A stretch of 64,000 nucleotides of DNA from Bacteroidota bacterium (GTDB lineage Bacteria > Bacteroidota > Bacteroidia > Palsa-965), in the NCBI GenBank assembly GCA_013298545.1, contig JAAFIA010000001.1, positions 1 to 64,000 on the forward strand. The letters are read 5' to 3'. The translations under genes were made by a program, and so were the position numbers. Position 1 is the first letter of the stretch. Each line of letters starts with the position of its first letter. Below, piece after piece: positions 28,454 through 36,520 of the stretch. The notes under the pieces were generated by a model. That model was not told where the DNA came from and did not search any database. It was given only the letters and a program-made list of their open reading frames with translations.

Positions 28454-29026
28454 ATGAAATCGCTACTCCGCTACTTTGTACAAGGGCTTATTGTTGTTTT
28501 GCCCGTGATGTTAACCATTGTTGTGGTTTATAAATTATTTCGTTGGTTACTCGGCGTTTTTAGTCATGCCGATACGCTAATTCATCCGTATGCCGACCCC
28601 GTTATTTTTCTTTTGTTGGCCATTATCATCATCATCCTTATTGGTGCTTTTGGAACCAACCTCTTGGCGCGATGGGTTTGGGGCGCAATTGAAAAACGCA
28701 TTGAAAAAGCCCCCCTCATTAAAATTATTTACTCTTCCACAAAGGATTTTCTTTCTGCCTTTATTGGCGAAAAAAGGCGGTTTAATCGCCCTGTCTTAAT
28801 AACAACCAATGTGCAAACCGGAGCCAAAGAAATGGGTTTTATTACACAAGATAATTTGTCAGAGATTGGTCTAGATGATACCATGATTGCCGTTTATATT
28901 CCTGCATCGTATGCCGTTTCTGGACGTTTGTTGTTGGTCCCGAAACAATATGTGGTAGAAGTCGATGTTCCGGCAGCAGATGCCATGAAGTTTATTGTTT
29001 CGGGAGGTGTTTCGGAAATCGACTGA
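28454..29026 (+). CDS. DUF502 family membrane protein
   Basis: A 190-residue protein. The ATG at 28454 (MKSLLRYFVQGLIVVLPVML) is preferred over upstream in-frame starts because it begins the conserved family N-terminus and follows the TACCTTTG element. Two membrane helices (GLIVVLPVMLTIVVVYKLF and VIFLLLAIIIIILIGAFG) are followed by a conserved region: IPLIKIIYSSTKD-like (here APLIKIIYSSTKDFLSAF), VQTGAKEMGFIT, AVYIPASYAVSGRLLLVPKQ. DUF502 proteins are widespread and of unknown role. Good family match. Confidence 0.9.
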   Translation: MKSLLRYFVQGLIVVLPVMLTIVVVYKLFRWLLGVFSHADTLIHPYADPVIFLLLAIIIIILIGAFGTNLLARWVWGAIEKRIEKAPLIKIIYSSTKDFLSAFIGEKRRFNRPVLITTNVQTGAKEMGFITQDNLSEIGLDDTMIAVYIPASYAVSGRLLLVPKQYVVEVDVPAADAMKFIVSGGVSEID

Positions 29027-29071
29027 ACTGCGTAACTTGCAACATTATTATTCACCAAATTCTCAATTCAC

Positions 29072-29734
29072 ATGAAACGTTTGCTACTTCTTGCCGCACT
29101 TGTCTTGTCGGTCATGAGCGTTCAAGCTCAAAAAATCAAAGTCTCCGAATCGAACGAAAAAATTGCCAAGGGCAACCACAATTCATTGGTGGTAACGATT
29201 TATGGCATGTCTGCCGACGATATTGAAAAGGAATGGCGTTCGAAAATGAAAGATTACGATGCCAAAGTGAGTTCAAAAGATGGTGTTTTTGCCGATAACG
29301 CTTTGATTCCAAGCATCAGTAAAAATACGGTTGATGTCTATGCACGGGCTGAAAAAGCGGGCGATGGCGAAGTGAAATTTATTGTTGCCTTTCAGTTGGG
29401 CGAAACATGGCTGAGTTCGACAACAAACAAAGATGCTTACAACGAAGCGGAAAAAATTGTTGCCGATTTTGCGCGTAAATTGACCAAAGATGGGATGGGC
29501 GCACTCGTCAAAGCGGAGCAAAAAAAATTGGATAAACTCAAGGACGAACAAAGCGATCTGGAAAAGAAAAATAAGGATCTAAAAGCTGATATTGAGGGGT
29601 ACAAAGACAAAATCAAAAAAGCCGAAGACAGTATCAAGGAAAACGAATCGGAGCAATCGAAGAAGAAACTGGATATTGAGGCGCAGCAAAAAGTGTTGGA
29701 AGCCGCACAGGAAAAGGAGCGCAAGGTAGAATAA
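29072..29734 (+). CDS. Secreted coiled-coil protein of unknown function
   Basis: A 220-residue protein with a signal peptide (LLLLAALVLSVMSVQAQ). Residues about 20-140 form a compact domain (KISESNEKIAKGNHNSLVV-like start, YGMSADDIEKEWRSKMKDYDAK, VDVYARAEKAGDGEVKFIVAF). Residues about 145-220 form a long highly charged helix (LKDEQSDLEKKNKDLKADIE, KDKIKKAEDSIKENESEQSK) predicted as a coiled coil. It is a periplasmic or surface protein by prediction. A strong terminator follows, so transcription ends here. Confidence 0.72.
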   Translation: MKRLLLLAALVLSVMSVQAQKIKVSESNEKIAKGNHNSLVVTIYGMSADDIEKEWRSKMKDYDAKVSSKDGVFADNALIPSISKNTVDVYARAEKAGDGEVKFIVAFQLGETWLSSTTNKDAYNEAEKIVADFARKLTKDGMGALVKAEQKKLDKLKDEQSDLEKKNKDLKADIEGYKDKIKKAEDSIKENESEQSKKKLDIEAQQKVLEAAQEKERKVE

Positions 29735-29751
29735 GTCATTTTAACTCGTTT

Positions 29752-29790
29752 AAAGCCCGATGCGTTTATCGAAAAACGGATCGGGCTTTT
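29752..29790 (+). terminator. Rho-independent terminator
   Basis: AAAGCCCGAT (29752-29761) and ATCGGGCTTT (29780-29789) form a perfect 10 bp stem with a T-run, right after the coiled-coil gene. Confidence 0.85.
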
Positions 29791-29814
29791 ACATGGAAAT
29801 ACGCAGGTTTTCGT

Positions 29815-29822
29815 TACCTTTA
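29815..29822 (+). promoter_or_regulatory. Candidate -7 element for the SIS isomerase-lipB transcript
   Basis: TACCTTTA, one base from TAnnTTTG, 30 bases before the ATG at 29853 and just past the previous terminator. Confidence 0.45.
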
Positions 29823-29852
29823 CAATCCTTAAAAAAATAGAGTTCTAAACGC

Positions 29853-30839
29853 ATGAAAGATCTTGTTGCTGCATTTCCGAGTCAACTTACCGAGGCGTTA
29901 AAAATTGCGCGCGAAACGCAATTGCGTTCTGCTACTAATCCGATTCATCATGTCCTCATTTGTGGGCTTGGCGGCTCGGGAATTGGTGGCACCATTGTTT
30001 CCGAACTGGCATTTGATGCTGCTCCTGTTCCGGTTACCGTTTCGAAAGGCTATTTTATTCCGGCTTTTGTTGGGCAAAATACCTTAGTTATTGTTTCATC
30101 CTATTCGGGTAATACGGAGGAAACGCTGGCTTGCATGGATCAGGCATTATCGCGAAAAGCGCAAATTATTTGTATCAGCTCGGGCGGTATTGTTGCTGAA
30201 AAAGCGTCTTCAAATAACCTCGACCTTTTACTTGTTCCGGGCGGTATGCCGCCGAGGGCTTGTTTAGGTTATTCGCTCGTGCAATTGCTTGCGGTATTCG
30301 CCCATCATGGTTTACTTCCAACTTCAGTCCTTACGGAAACCGAATTGTCCATTCAATTGTTGATCGAACGTCAGGAGGCGATCCAAAGTGAAGCACGAAA
30401 AGTTGCAGCTTTCCTTCAAGAAAAAGTTCCTGTCATTTATTGCACAAGTGGCAACGAAGGTCTAGCCATTCGTTTTCGCCAACAATTAAACGAAAATGCG
30501 AAAGTGCTTTGTTGGCATCAGGTTGTACCTGAAATGAATCACAACGAACTCGTGGGTTGGGCAAATACCGATGATCGTATTGCGGTTGTTTTTCTGCGCG
30601 ACCCCGATGAATACGAGCGCAACGATTACCGCATTGCATTGAATAAAGATGTGATTACAAAATATACTCCGCATTTGTTGGATGTTTTCGCACAAGGAAA
30701 AACACGCATCGAAAAAATGTTCTGGCACATTCATCTTGGCGATTGGGCTTCTTGCTTTTTAGCCGACGCGCGTGGGGTAGATGCCGTCGAAGTCAATGTG
30801 ATTCATCAGTTGAAAAACAATTTGGCAAAAAAGTCATAA
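29853..30839 (+). CDS. Bifunctional phosphoglucose/phosphomannose isomerase family SIS protein
   Basis: A 328-residue protein with two SIS (sugar isomerase) domains. The N-terminal domain has VLICGLGGSGIGGTIVSEL and VIVSSYSGNTEETLAC; the segment PGGMPPRACLGYS is characteristic of the bifunctional PGI/PMI family. The C-terminal half includes YCTSGNEGLAIRFRQQLNENAK and a VPEMNHNELVGW motif that carries the catalytic-type Glu and His. Family members interconvert glucose-6-P or mannose-6-P with fructose-6-P. It is followed after two bases by lipB, so they share a transcript. Confidence 0.93.
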   Translation: MKDLVAAFPSQLTEALKIARETQLRSATNPIHHVLICGLGGSGIGGTIVSELAFDAAPVPVTVSKGYFIPAFVGQNTLVIVSSYSGNTEETLACMDQALSRKAQIICISSGGIVAEKASSNNLDLLLVPGGMPPRACLGYSLVQLLAVFAHHGLLPTSVLTETELSIQLLIERQEAIQSEARKVAAFLQEKVPVIYCTSGNEGLAIRFRQQLNENAKVLCWHQVVPEMNHNELVGWANTDDRIAVVFLRDPDEYERNDYRIALNKDVITKYTPHLLDVFAQGKTRIEKMFWHIHLGDWASCFLADARGVDAVEVNVIHQLKNNLAKKS

Positions 30840-30841
30840 TC

Positions 30842-31564
30842 ATGCAAGATGTTCTTTTCCACGATCTCGGCTTGATTGATTATCAGCAATGCTGGGATTT
30901 GCAGGAAAAATTATTTTCAAGCATTACCCAAATCAAAATTTCAAATCGCGATCGTTTACCGGATGCGCAAATTTTGCCGGAGCATCATTTAATTTTCTGT
31001 GAGCATCCGCATGTCTATACCCTTGGGAAGAGCGGCGAAGAAAAAAATTTGTTGGTTGATGCAGACGGATTACAAGCCATTGCGGCCACCTATTATAAAA
31101 TCAACCGTGGTGGCGATATTACCTATCATGGTCCGGGCCAATTGGTGGGCTATCCGATTCTAGACTTAGATCAATTTTTCACCGATATTCATAAATACCT
31201 GCGTTTTTTGGAAGAGGCGGTTATTCTTACCATGGCCGATTATGGCTTACGTGGCGAGCGTTACGCAGGTTATACGGGCGTATGGCTAGATGCGGATGTG
31301 CCAGAACGTGCGCGGAAAATTTGCGCCATTGGTGTACGCGCTAGTCGTTGGGTAACCATGCATGGCTGGGCGTTTAATGTGAATACCAATCTCGATTATT
31401 TCAACCACATTGTTCCTTGCGGAATCGACGATAAAGCCGTTACTTCGATGCAAGCCGAGTTGGGATATGCGCTCGATATGGAGGAAGTAAAACAAAAGCT
31501 TCGCCTTCATTTTGAATCGCTTTTTGCTTGCTCGTTGGTCGAACAAGCGATTCCAGTTGTTTAG
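30842..31564 (+). CDS. lipB: Octanoyltransferase LipB
   Basis: From the ATG at 30842 (MQDVLFHDLGLIDYQQCWDL) the protein is 240 residues, normal for LipB; the longer frame from 30743 overlaps the isomerase and is rejected. It contains the family signature RGGDITYHGPGQLVGYPI, then KICAIGVRASRWVTMHGWAFNVN and HIVPCGI, which hold the catalytic Lys (KICAIG) and Cys (PCGI). LipB moves octanoate from acyl carrier protein to lipoyl domains, the first step of lipoic acid attachment. lipA is not in the window. Confidence 0.96.
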   Translation: MQDVLFHDLGLIDYQQCWDLQEKLFSSITQIKISNRDRLPDAQILPEHHLIFCEHPHVYTLGKSGEEKNLLVDADGLQAIAATYYKINRGGDITYHGPGQLVGYPILDLDQFFTDIHKYLRFLEEAVILTMADYGLRGERYAGYTGVWLDADVPERARKICAIGVRASRWVTMHGWAFNVNTNLDYFNHIVPCGIDDKAVTSMQAELGYALDMEEVKQKLRLHFESLFACSLVEQAIPVV

Positions 31565-31622
31565 TTTACACGTATTTCATTTTTTCAAAACCTGATTTCT
31601 TTCATACCAAATACCTTGCGGC

Positions 31623-32228
31623 ATGACGTACATTCAAACGGATATTCCACAACCGGGCATCGTCGAATTGCTCTTCTACAAAGGCCCAACAGGCAAAGCC
31701 TTATCCAAATTAGCCGACACGCTTTTGCTTGGCCCATCGCCACTAACATCGGGTGAGCGCGAGTTGATTGCAGCGCACGTCTCGTTGAAAAACAAGTGTT
31801 CGTTTTGCCATGATTCGCACAGCGCGGCGGCCAATGCACATTTGAATGATGGCGGAAAAACCATCGATTGCTTGCGTGTGGATACGAACACCATGCCTGT
31901 TTCTGAAAAAATGAAACGCTTGCTCGACATTGCGGGAAAAGTTCAGGTGAGTGGCAAAGAAGTTACACCCGAACTGATTGAGGCGGCCCGAAAAGCGGGG
32001 GCAAACGATGAAGAAATTCACGACACGGTTTTGATTGCTGCGGCGTTTTGTATGTTTAACCGGTATGTCGATGGTTTGGGAACGAATCTTCCCGAGAAGC
32101 AAGAAGATTATCTTTCGATGGGCGAACGGATGAAGAAAGGTTATAAATATCCGCCTTTGTTTATGCGTCCTTTTGTGATTTGGATGATGAAGCGTGAGGC
32201 GCGCAAGAAAAAAGCGACAGCAAATTAA
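31623..32228 (+). CDS. AhpD-like / carboxymuconolactone decarboxylase-family peroxidase-related protein
   Basis: A 201-residue protein of the AhpD-like superfamily: LTSGERELIAAHVSLKNKCSFCHDSHS holds the Glu, redox CxxC and His typical of this fold. The following helices (DTVLIAAAFCMFNRYVDGLG) form the second conserved segment. The C-terminal 40 residues are basic with PPLFMRPFVIWMMKREARKK. AhpD-like proteins reduce peroxide or lipoyl disulfides. It precedes radA by 4 bases, so both are probably co-transcribed. Confidence 0.88.
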   Translation: MTYIQTDIPQPGIVELLFYKGPTGKALSKLADTLLLGPSPLTSGERELIAAHVSLKNKCSFCHDSHSAAANAHLNDGGKTIDCLRVDTNTMPVSEKMKRLLDIAGKVQVSGKEVTPELIEAARKAGANDEEIHDTVLIAAAFCMFNRYVDGLGTNLPEKQEDYLSMGERMKKGYKYPPLFMRPFVIWMMKREARKKKATAN

Positions 32229-32232
32229 TTTT

Positions 32233-33603
32233 ATGGCCAAACTCAAAACAACATTTTTCTGTCAGAATTGTGGAGCACAATCGCCGAAGTGGATTGGCAA
32301 GTGCGCCTCGTGCGGTGAATGGAATACCTATGTGGAAGAAATCGTCAATAAACCCGACGATCAGCGCAGTACGCCGTTTACGTCCACTACATCGCAACGT
32401 GCGCCGAAGCCTTTGCGCATTGATGAAATCGAAATGCGCGAAGAACACCGCATTCCGATTTTTGATAAAGAATTGATGCGTGTTTTGGGCGGCGGCATTG
32501 TGCCAGGCTCAATGGTCTTGTTTGGTGGCGAACCGGGCATTGGCAAATCAACGCTGATGTTGCAGATTGCGACGGGATTAAAAAATTTAAAAGTGCTTTA
32601 TGTTTCGGGCGAGGAAAGCGAACAGCAAATCCGGATGCGGGCCGAACGTATCGGAATTAAAAATCCGGCGTGTTTTATTTTAACAGAAACAAATACGCAA
32701 AATATTTTCAAGCAGATTGAGTTGCTTGGGCCTGAATTGCTCATCATTGATTCGATTCAGACCTTGCATACAGCGCGGGTAGAATCGTCGCCTGGAAGTG
32801 TTTCGCAGGTGCGCGAATGTGCGGCAGAGTTGTTGCGTTTTGCCAAAGAAACGGCAACGCCTGTTTTTCTGATTGGCCACATTACCAAAGACGGTTCGTT
32901 GGCTGGCCCGAAAGTATTGGAACACATGGTCGATACGGTTTTGCAATTTGAAGGCGATCGCAACCACATTTACCGCTTGCTGCGCACTACAAAAAATCGT
33001 TTTGGCTCTACCAACGAATTGGGTATTTACGAAATGCGTGGCAGTGGTTTGCGCGAAGTGAGCAACCCATCCGAAATTTTAATTACGGCACGCGAAGAGC
33101 CTGTCAGCGGTGTTGCCATTGCGGCTATGCTGGAAGGCATGCGTCCGATGCTGATTGAAACGCAAGCCTTGGTGAGTACTGCTGCGTATGGAACACCACA
33201 ACGTTCGTCAACTGGTTTTGATTTGCGTCGTTTGGGGATGTTGTTGGCGGTGTTGGAAAAACGCTGCGGATTTCGACTCGGACAAAAAGATGTGTTTTTA
33301 AATATCGCAGGTGGCATTCATGTCGAAGATCCGGGAATTGATTTGGCGGTGGTGTGTGCGGTGCTTTCATCCAATGCCGATATTCCCATTGGAAGTGGAA
33401 TTTGTTTTGCGGCAGAAGTTGGACTGAGTGGCGAAATACGTCCCGTCAACCGCATCGAGCAACGCATTGGCGAAGCGGAGAAACTTGGTTTTTCGGAGAT
33501 TTATATTTCTAAATTTCACAAAGGAATTAAATCGGGTGATTATGCCATTAAAATTCATGCGGTTTCAAAAATCGAAGATGTGTTTGGTGGCTTGTTTGGA
33601 TAG
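32233..33603 (+). CDS. radA: DNA repair protein RadA
   Basis: From the ATG at 32233 (MAKLKTTFFCQNCGAQSPKW) the protein is 456 residues, the usual size. The N-terminal zinc finger uses Cys10, Cys13, Cys24 and Cys27; the Walker A motif GEPGIGKST is at residues 99-107; Walker B is in LLIIDSIQTL; the RadA-specific KNRFG motif lies in TKNRFGSTNELGIYEM. The C-terminal Lon-like domain follows (FLNIAGGIHVEDPGIDLAVV). RadA is a RecA-related helicase that extends recombination intermediates. The stop codon TAG is part of an exact 26 bp repeat found again at 63271. Confidence 0.97.
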   Translation: MAKLKTTFFCQNCGAQSPKWIGKCASCGEWNTYVEEIVNKPDDQRSTPFTSTTSQRAPKPLRIDEIEMREEHRIPIFDKELMRVLGGGIVPGSMVLFGGEPGIGKSTLMLQIATGLKNLKVLYVSGEESEQQIRMRAERIGIKNPACFILTETNTQNIFKQIELLGPELLIIDSIQTLHTARVESSPGSVSQVRECAAELLRFAKETATPVFLIGHITKDGSLAGPKVLEHMVDTVLQFEGDRNHIYRLLRTTKNRFGSTNELGIYEMRGSGLREVSNPSEILITAREEPVSGVAIAAMLEGMRPMLIETQALVSTAAYGTPQRSSTGFDLRRLGMLLAVLEKRCGFRLGQKDVFLNIAGGIHVEDPGIDLAVVCAVLSSNADIPIGSGICFAAEVGLSGEIRPVNRIEQRIGEAEKLGFSEIYISKFHKGIKSGDYAIKIHAVSKIEDVFGGLFG

Positions 33604-33625
33604 TTGATCTATCAACCAATTTAAA
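33600..33625. repeat. 26 bp dispersed repeat, copy 1 (at radA stop)
   Basis: Exact match to 63271-63296. It begins one base before the radA stop TAG and contains the short palindrome GTTGATCTATCAAC, then CAATTTAAA. Confidence 0.9.
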
Positions 33626-33634
33626 AAAGAAGAA

Positions 33635-34393
33635 ATGATACTCGTCAGAATACTTCGCGCCTTGTTTGGCATCTATGCCATGCTGATTTTTTTGTTGACG
33701 CTCGTTCTGATGGCGATTCTGATACCGCCTATATTTATTTTTCTTCCGGCAGATCGCGCGCCACATGTAGCGCATGGCTTGGCGCGTTTTTGGGCAAAAC
33801 TTTTACATTTCTTTTTTATTCTTCCGCTTGAGGTAGAAAACAAAAACTTCATTGATCCGAAACGGGCTTATGTTTTTGTAGCGAACCATCGTTCGCAATT
33901 GGACATTCCGGTGTTTGCGCTTTCTTGTAAAAACACCTTCCGATTTTTGGCAAAAGCTGAGTTGGCAAAAATTCCGCTGTTGGGTTTTCTAATTCGTAAA
34001 ATGTACATCACGGTCAAACGTACCGATCGGAATGATCGGAACAAAAGTATTGAGGTGATGCGCCAATCGTTGAATCAGGGAATCTCTGTTTTTATTTGTC
34101 CGGAAGGAACGCGTAACCGAAAAAACGAGCCTGTGCTTTTAGATTTTCGGGATGGTGCGTTTCGATTGGCGGTGATTACACAAACACCGATTGCGGTCTT
34201 GACGTTACTGAATACGGGCGAGCATTTGTCGCCGAATCGTGCAATTGAATTATCGCCCGGAAAATTGTATGCGGCTTGGGATGCTCCAATTGAAACAAAA
34301 GGCATGACCTTGGAAGATGTTCCGGCGTTGAAGGCGCGGGTGCGTGAGTTGATGGAGGCGCGGGTGCGCGGGTGGCGCGAGACGAACCAATAA
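33635..34393 (+). CDS. 1-acyl-sn-glycerol-3-phosphate acyltransferase (PlsC family)
   Basis: A 252-residue membrane protein: an N-terminal helix (MLIFLLTLVLMAILIPPIFIF), then the catalytic HX4D motif at residues 85-90 (NHRSQLD), the FRFLAKAELAKIPLLGFL substrate region, and block III FICPEGTRNR, plus AVLTLLNTGE. These enzymes acylate lysophosphatidic acid at position 2 to form phosphatidic acid, a central step of phospholipid synthesis at the inner membrane. The gene starts 32 bases after radA and probably shares its transcript; an AAGAAGAA stretch precedes the start. Confidence 0.92.
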   Translation: MILVRILRALFGIYAMLIFLLTLVLMAILIPPIFIFLPADRAPHVAHGLARFWAKLLHFFFILPLEVENKNFIDPKRAYVFVANHRSQLDIPVFALSCKNTFRFLAKAELAKIPLLGFLIRKMYITVKRTDRNDRNKSIEVMRQSLNQGISVFICPEGTRNRKNEPVLLDFRDGAFRLAVITQTPIAVLTLLNTGEHLSPNRAIELSPGKLYAAWDAPIETKGMTLEDVPALKARVRELMEARVRGWRETNQ

Positions 34394-34453
34394 AGCAATT
34401 AATTTTTACTGATGTACTTTGTGCGAATAGTGCTTTGCTATGAAAATAATTTA

Positions 34454-34486
34454 TTTGTTTTATTGTTGTCATATATACTATATTTG
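34454..34486 (+). promoter_or_regulatory. Promoter of the DinB-like gene
   Basis: TTTG at 34454-34457 and TATATTTG at 34479-34486, separated by 21 bases, are both exact matches to the Bacteroidota consensus. The ATG follows at 34507. This is one of the clearest promoters in the window. Confidence 0.75.
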
Positions 34487-34506
34487 TGGCAACAATATAG
34501 AAAAAC

Positions 34507-35031
34507 ATGAAACCAATAAAAAGCTACACGGCCTTCCTATCTGTATTTGCTACTTGGCAAGATGCATTATATACCTATACAGAATCGCAATTAAAAGAAA
34601 AGACAAGCCCCGAAGGTTGGACACTGGGGCAAGTATATAATCATTTGATTAATTCAGCTTTGTTCTTTCATTTAAAACAAGTCGAATTGTGTTGTGCTGG
34701 AAATGAAAATCAGCATGCGCGAAAAAACTTCAAGGGTTTTCTATCTTTTCACTTTTTAAATGGTTTTCCTCCAATCAAAATTAAAGTGCCACCGAGTGAG
34801 ACGTACACGCCTATGCAGCCTGAATCGAAGCAGGAGATTCAGGAAAAAATGAATCTTGTGAAAGAAAAAATGGCTGCAACATTGGTCCTGTTTGAAACGA
34901 ACAAAAAAGGTAAAACAGCTCATCCTGCGTTTGCATTTCTGAATGCTGAAGCATGGTATAAAATCATTGAGATGCATTGGCGGCATCATTTGCGTCAAAA
35001 AGAATCTATGGATGGTTTGCTAACAAAGTAA
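34507..35031 (+). CDS. DinB-like superfamily protein
   Basis: A 174-residue protein with a four-helix DinB fold by pattern: TLGQVYNHLINS supplies an early His and KIIEMHWRHHLRQKE the C-terminal histidines that bind metal in this superfamily. Members include DNA-damage-induced proteins and thiol-dependent transferases; the reaction here cannot be predicted. It is AT-rich relative to radA and plsC and has its own strong promoter. A MarR-type regulator begins 62 bases downstream on the same strand. Confidence 0.72.
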   Translation: MKPIKSYTAFLSVFATWQDALYTYTESQLKEKTSPEGWTLGQVYNHLINSALFFHLKQVELCCAGNENQHARKNFKGFLSFHFLNGFPPIKIKVPPSETYTPMQPESKQEIQEKMNLVKEKMAATLVLFETNKKGKTAHPAFAFLNAEAWYKIIEMHWRHHLRQKESMDGLLTK

Positions 35032-35068
35032 TTTATACGAACAGTTATTGTTGAGTTGGCAGAATATA

Positions 35069-35076
35069 TAGATTTG
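35069..35076 (+). promoter_or_regulatory. -7 promoter element for the MarR-family gene
   Basis: TAGATTTG matches TAnnTTTG exactly, 17 bases before the ATG at 35094; TTG triplets lie 15-18 bases further upstream. Confidence 0.5.
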
Positions 35077-35093
35077 TGTTTATAAAAATTCGC

Positions 35094-35558
35094 ATGTCAA
35101 AATTGATAGATTTTCATTTCACAGAACCAGATCAAAGCCCTGGTTATTTGTTGTGGCAGGTAACGATGTCTTGGCAGCGCTTGCTCAAAAAAAAACTCGA
35201 TCCGTTAGAAATTACACATACCCAATTTGTATTGCTTGCTGCGCTTGCTTGGCTTTCAAGAACGAATAGCGGTGTAACGCAAGTTGATATTGCACGGCAT
35301 AGCAATACAGACCGCATGATGGTTTCTAAAGTCTTGCGAACGTTAGAGAAAAAATCATACGTTACCCGTCAGGAGCATCCAACAGATACACGTGCTAAAA
35401 TCATTTCACTTACTAAGAAAGGCCAGCAGTTGACACAAAAGGCCATACGTGTTGTTGAGCAGGCTGATGTTGCTTTTTTTGCGGCCTTAAAAACACAATC
35501 CAAATCTTTTAATGTCGGATTGTTGAAGCTAGTTGCGTCTAATCAAAACGAGCATTAG
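35094..35558 (+). CDS. MarR family transcriptional regulator
   Basis: A 154-residue protein from the ATG at 35094. The winged-helix core is clear: THTQFVLLAALAWLS, GVTQVDIARHSNTDRMMVSKVLRTLEKKSYVTRQEHPTDTRAK, given here in parts as VTQVDIARHS, MMVSKVLRTLEKK and RQEHPTDTRAK, then ISLTKKGQQL. MarR proteins are dimeric repressors that respond to small ligands or oxidants. The likely target is its own promoter and possibly the DinB-like gene beside it. It has a -7 element of its own at 35069-35076. Confidence 0.88.
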   Translation: MSKLIDFHFTEPDQSPGYLLWQVTMSWQRLLKKKLDPLEITHTQFVLLAALAWLSRTNSGVTQVDIARHSNTDRMMVSKVLRTLEKKSYVTRQEHPTDTRAKIISLTKKGQQLTQKAIRVVEQADVAFFAALKTQSKSFNVGLLKLVASNQNEH

Positions 35559-35599
35559 CTTGGTGAAAGGCAAGTAACATCAAAAACATTCTCCCATAA

Positions 35600-35632
35600 T
35601 TTTGCTGCTCTGCCCGAAGTAGTGTATTTTCG
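35600..35632 (+). promoter_or_regulatory. Promoter of the lipoprotein gene at 35650
   Basis: TTTTG (35600-35604) and TATTTTCG (35625-35632), 20 bases apart; one base off the TAnnTTTG consensus. The ATG follows at 35650. Confidence 0.5.
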
Positions 35633-35649
35633 CCATAGAACCAACCCTC

Positions 35650-36519
35650 ATGAATCGCATTTTATTTTCACTCGCCTTTTTGGCCGTTTTTTCGTCGTGT
35701 AAAAAAGACGAAGAAGCCATTGTTACACCCCCCGCAAATCAGCCGCGCATCATTTTTACTTTTCGCTTCGACAGTACGCAGCAACGTTTGAATGAATTTG
35801 GACAACCCGAATCTGTACCGTCCAATCATGGCGCACAGTCGCCTGTTTTTCAAGCCATGTCGGCACATTATATCGAGCTTGCGCCAAGTATGTTTACCGC
35901 ATTGGGTGGCGGAACAATCCTCTATCATGCTTTAGAAACAAGCATCGGCGGCAATCCAGCTATTGATTTTGATAGCTCAACGGTTGTTGGTCAAAATCAA
36001 CAATTTTTTTCTATGCCGCTGAGCCAAATGAATCCGGGCACGTATCAATATCTGCGCATTTCGTTGGCGTATCAAAACTACGCTGTAAAAGTTCGTGCAA
36101 ACAACCTTGATTTCACAGGACGCATTGCTTCGTTTATTGGCTTTCGCACGTACATTCGCTCTTTTACACCTGCAACAGTCCCTGTAACCCTCAACGCCAA
36201 CCGCGATCAAGGCTATTGGGCGTTTGAGGCATTCAATACCGTCACACAAGGACAAGCGCCTGCGGGAGCCACAACTGTTCCGAATCCGATCTTTGCTTCG
36301 TCACCAATTCCGCAAGGCTCATGCGTCGTAACGGGTGCATTTGCCAATGCGTTGACCATTACCGGAAACGAAACCGAAGACATTCATGTCGTTGTTTCGC
36401 TTTCTACCAATCAAAGTTTTGAGTGGGTTGAACACAGTACGCCAGGTTTTTATGAGCCGCTCAATGGCGATACAGTTGTGGACATGGGCATTCGTGGATT
36501 AATACCAATCATTCAATAA
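35650..36519 (+). CDS. Lipoprotein of unknown function, possibly MbnP-like
   Basis: A 289-residue protein with a strong lipobox (VFSSC, lipid Cys near residue 17, followed by KKDEE). The mature part is beta-rich: IIFTFRFDSTQQRLNEFG, TILYHALETSIGG, FFSMPLSQMNPGTYQYLRIS and DIHVVVSLSTNQSFEW. The order of strands is reminiscent of the MbnP-type copper-associated lipoproteins, but I see no decisive motif. It is followed after one base by another lipoprotein gene, so they probably act in the same place. Confidence 0.65.
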   Translation: MNRILFSLAFLAVFSSCKKDEEAIVTPPANQPRIIFTFRFDSTQQRLNEFGQPESVPSNHGAQSPVFQAMSAHYIELAPSMFTALGGGTILYHALETSIGGNPAIDFDSSTVVGQNQQFFSMPLSQMNPGTYQYLRISLAYQNYAVKVRANNLDFTGRIASFIGFRTYIRSFTPATVPVTLNANRDQGYWAFEAFNTVTQGQAPAGATTVPNPIFASSPIPQGSCVVTGAFANALTITGNETEDIHVVVSLSTNQSFEWVEHSTPGFYEPLNGDTVVDMGIRGLIPIIQ

Positions 36520-36520
36520 G

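Noticed and set aside
30743-30841. N-terminal extension of lipB
   Set aside because: It overlaps the isomerase gene's end in a different frame and adds no conserved sequence; the ATG at 30842 fits LipB length.
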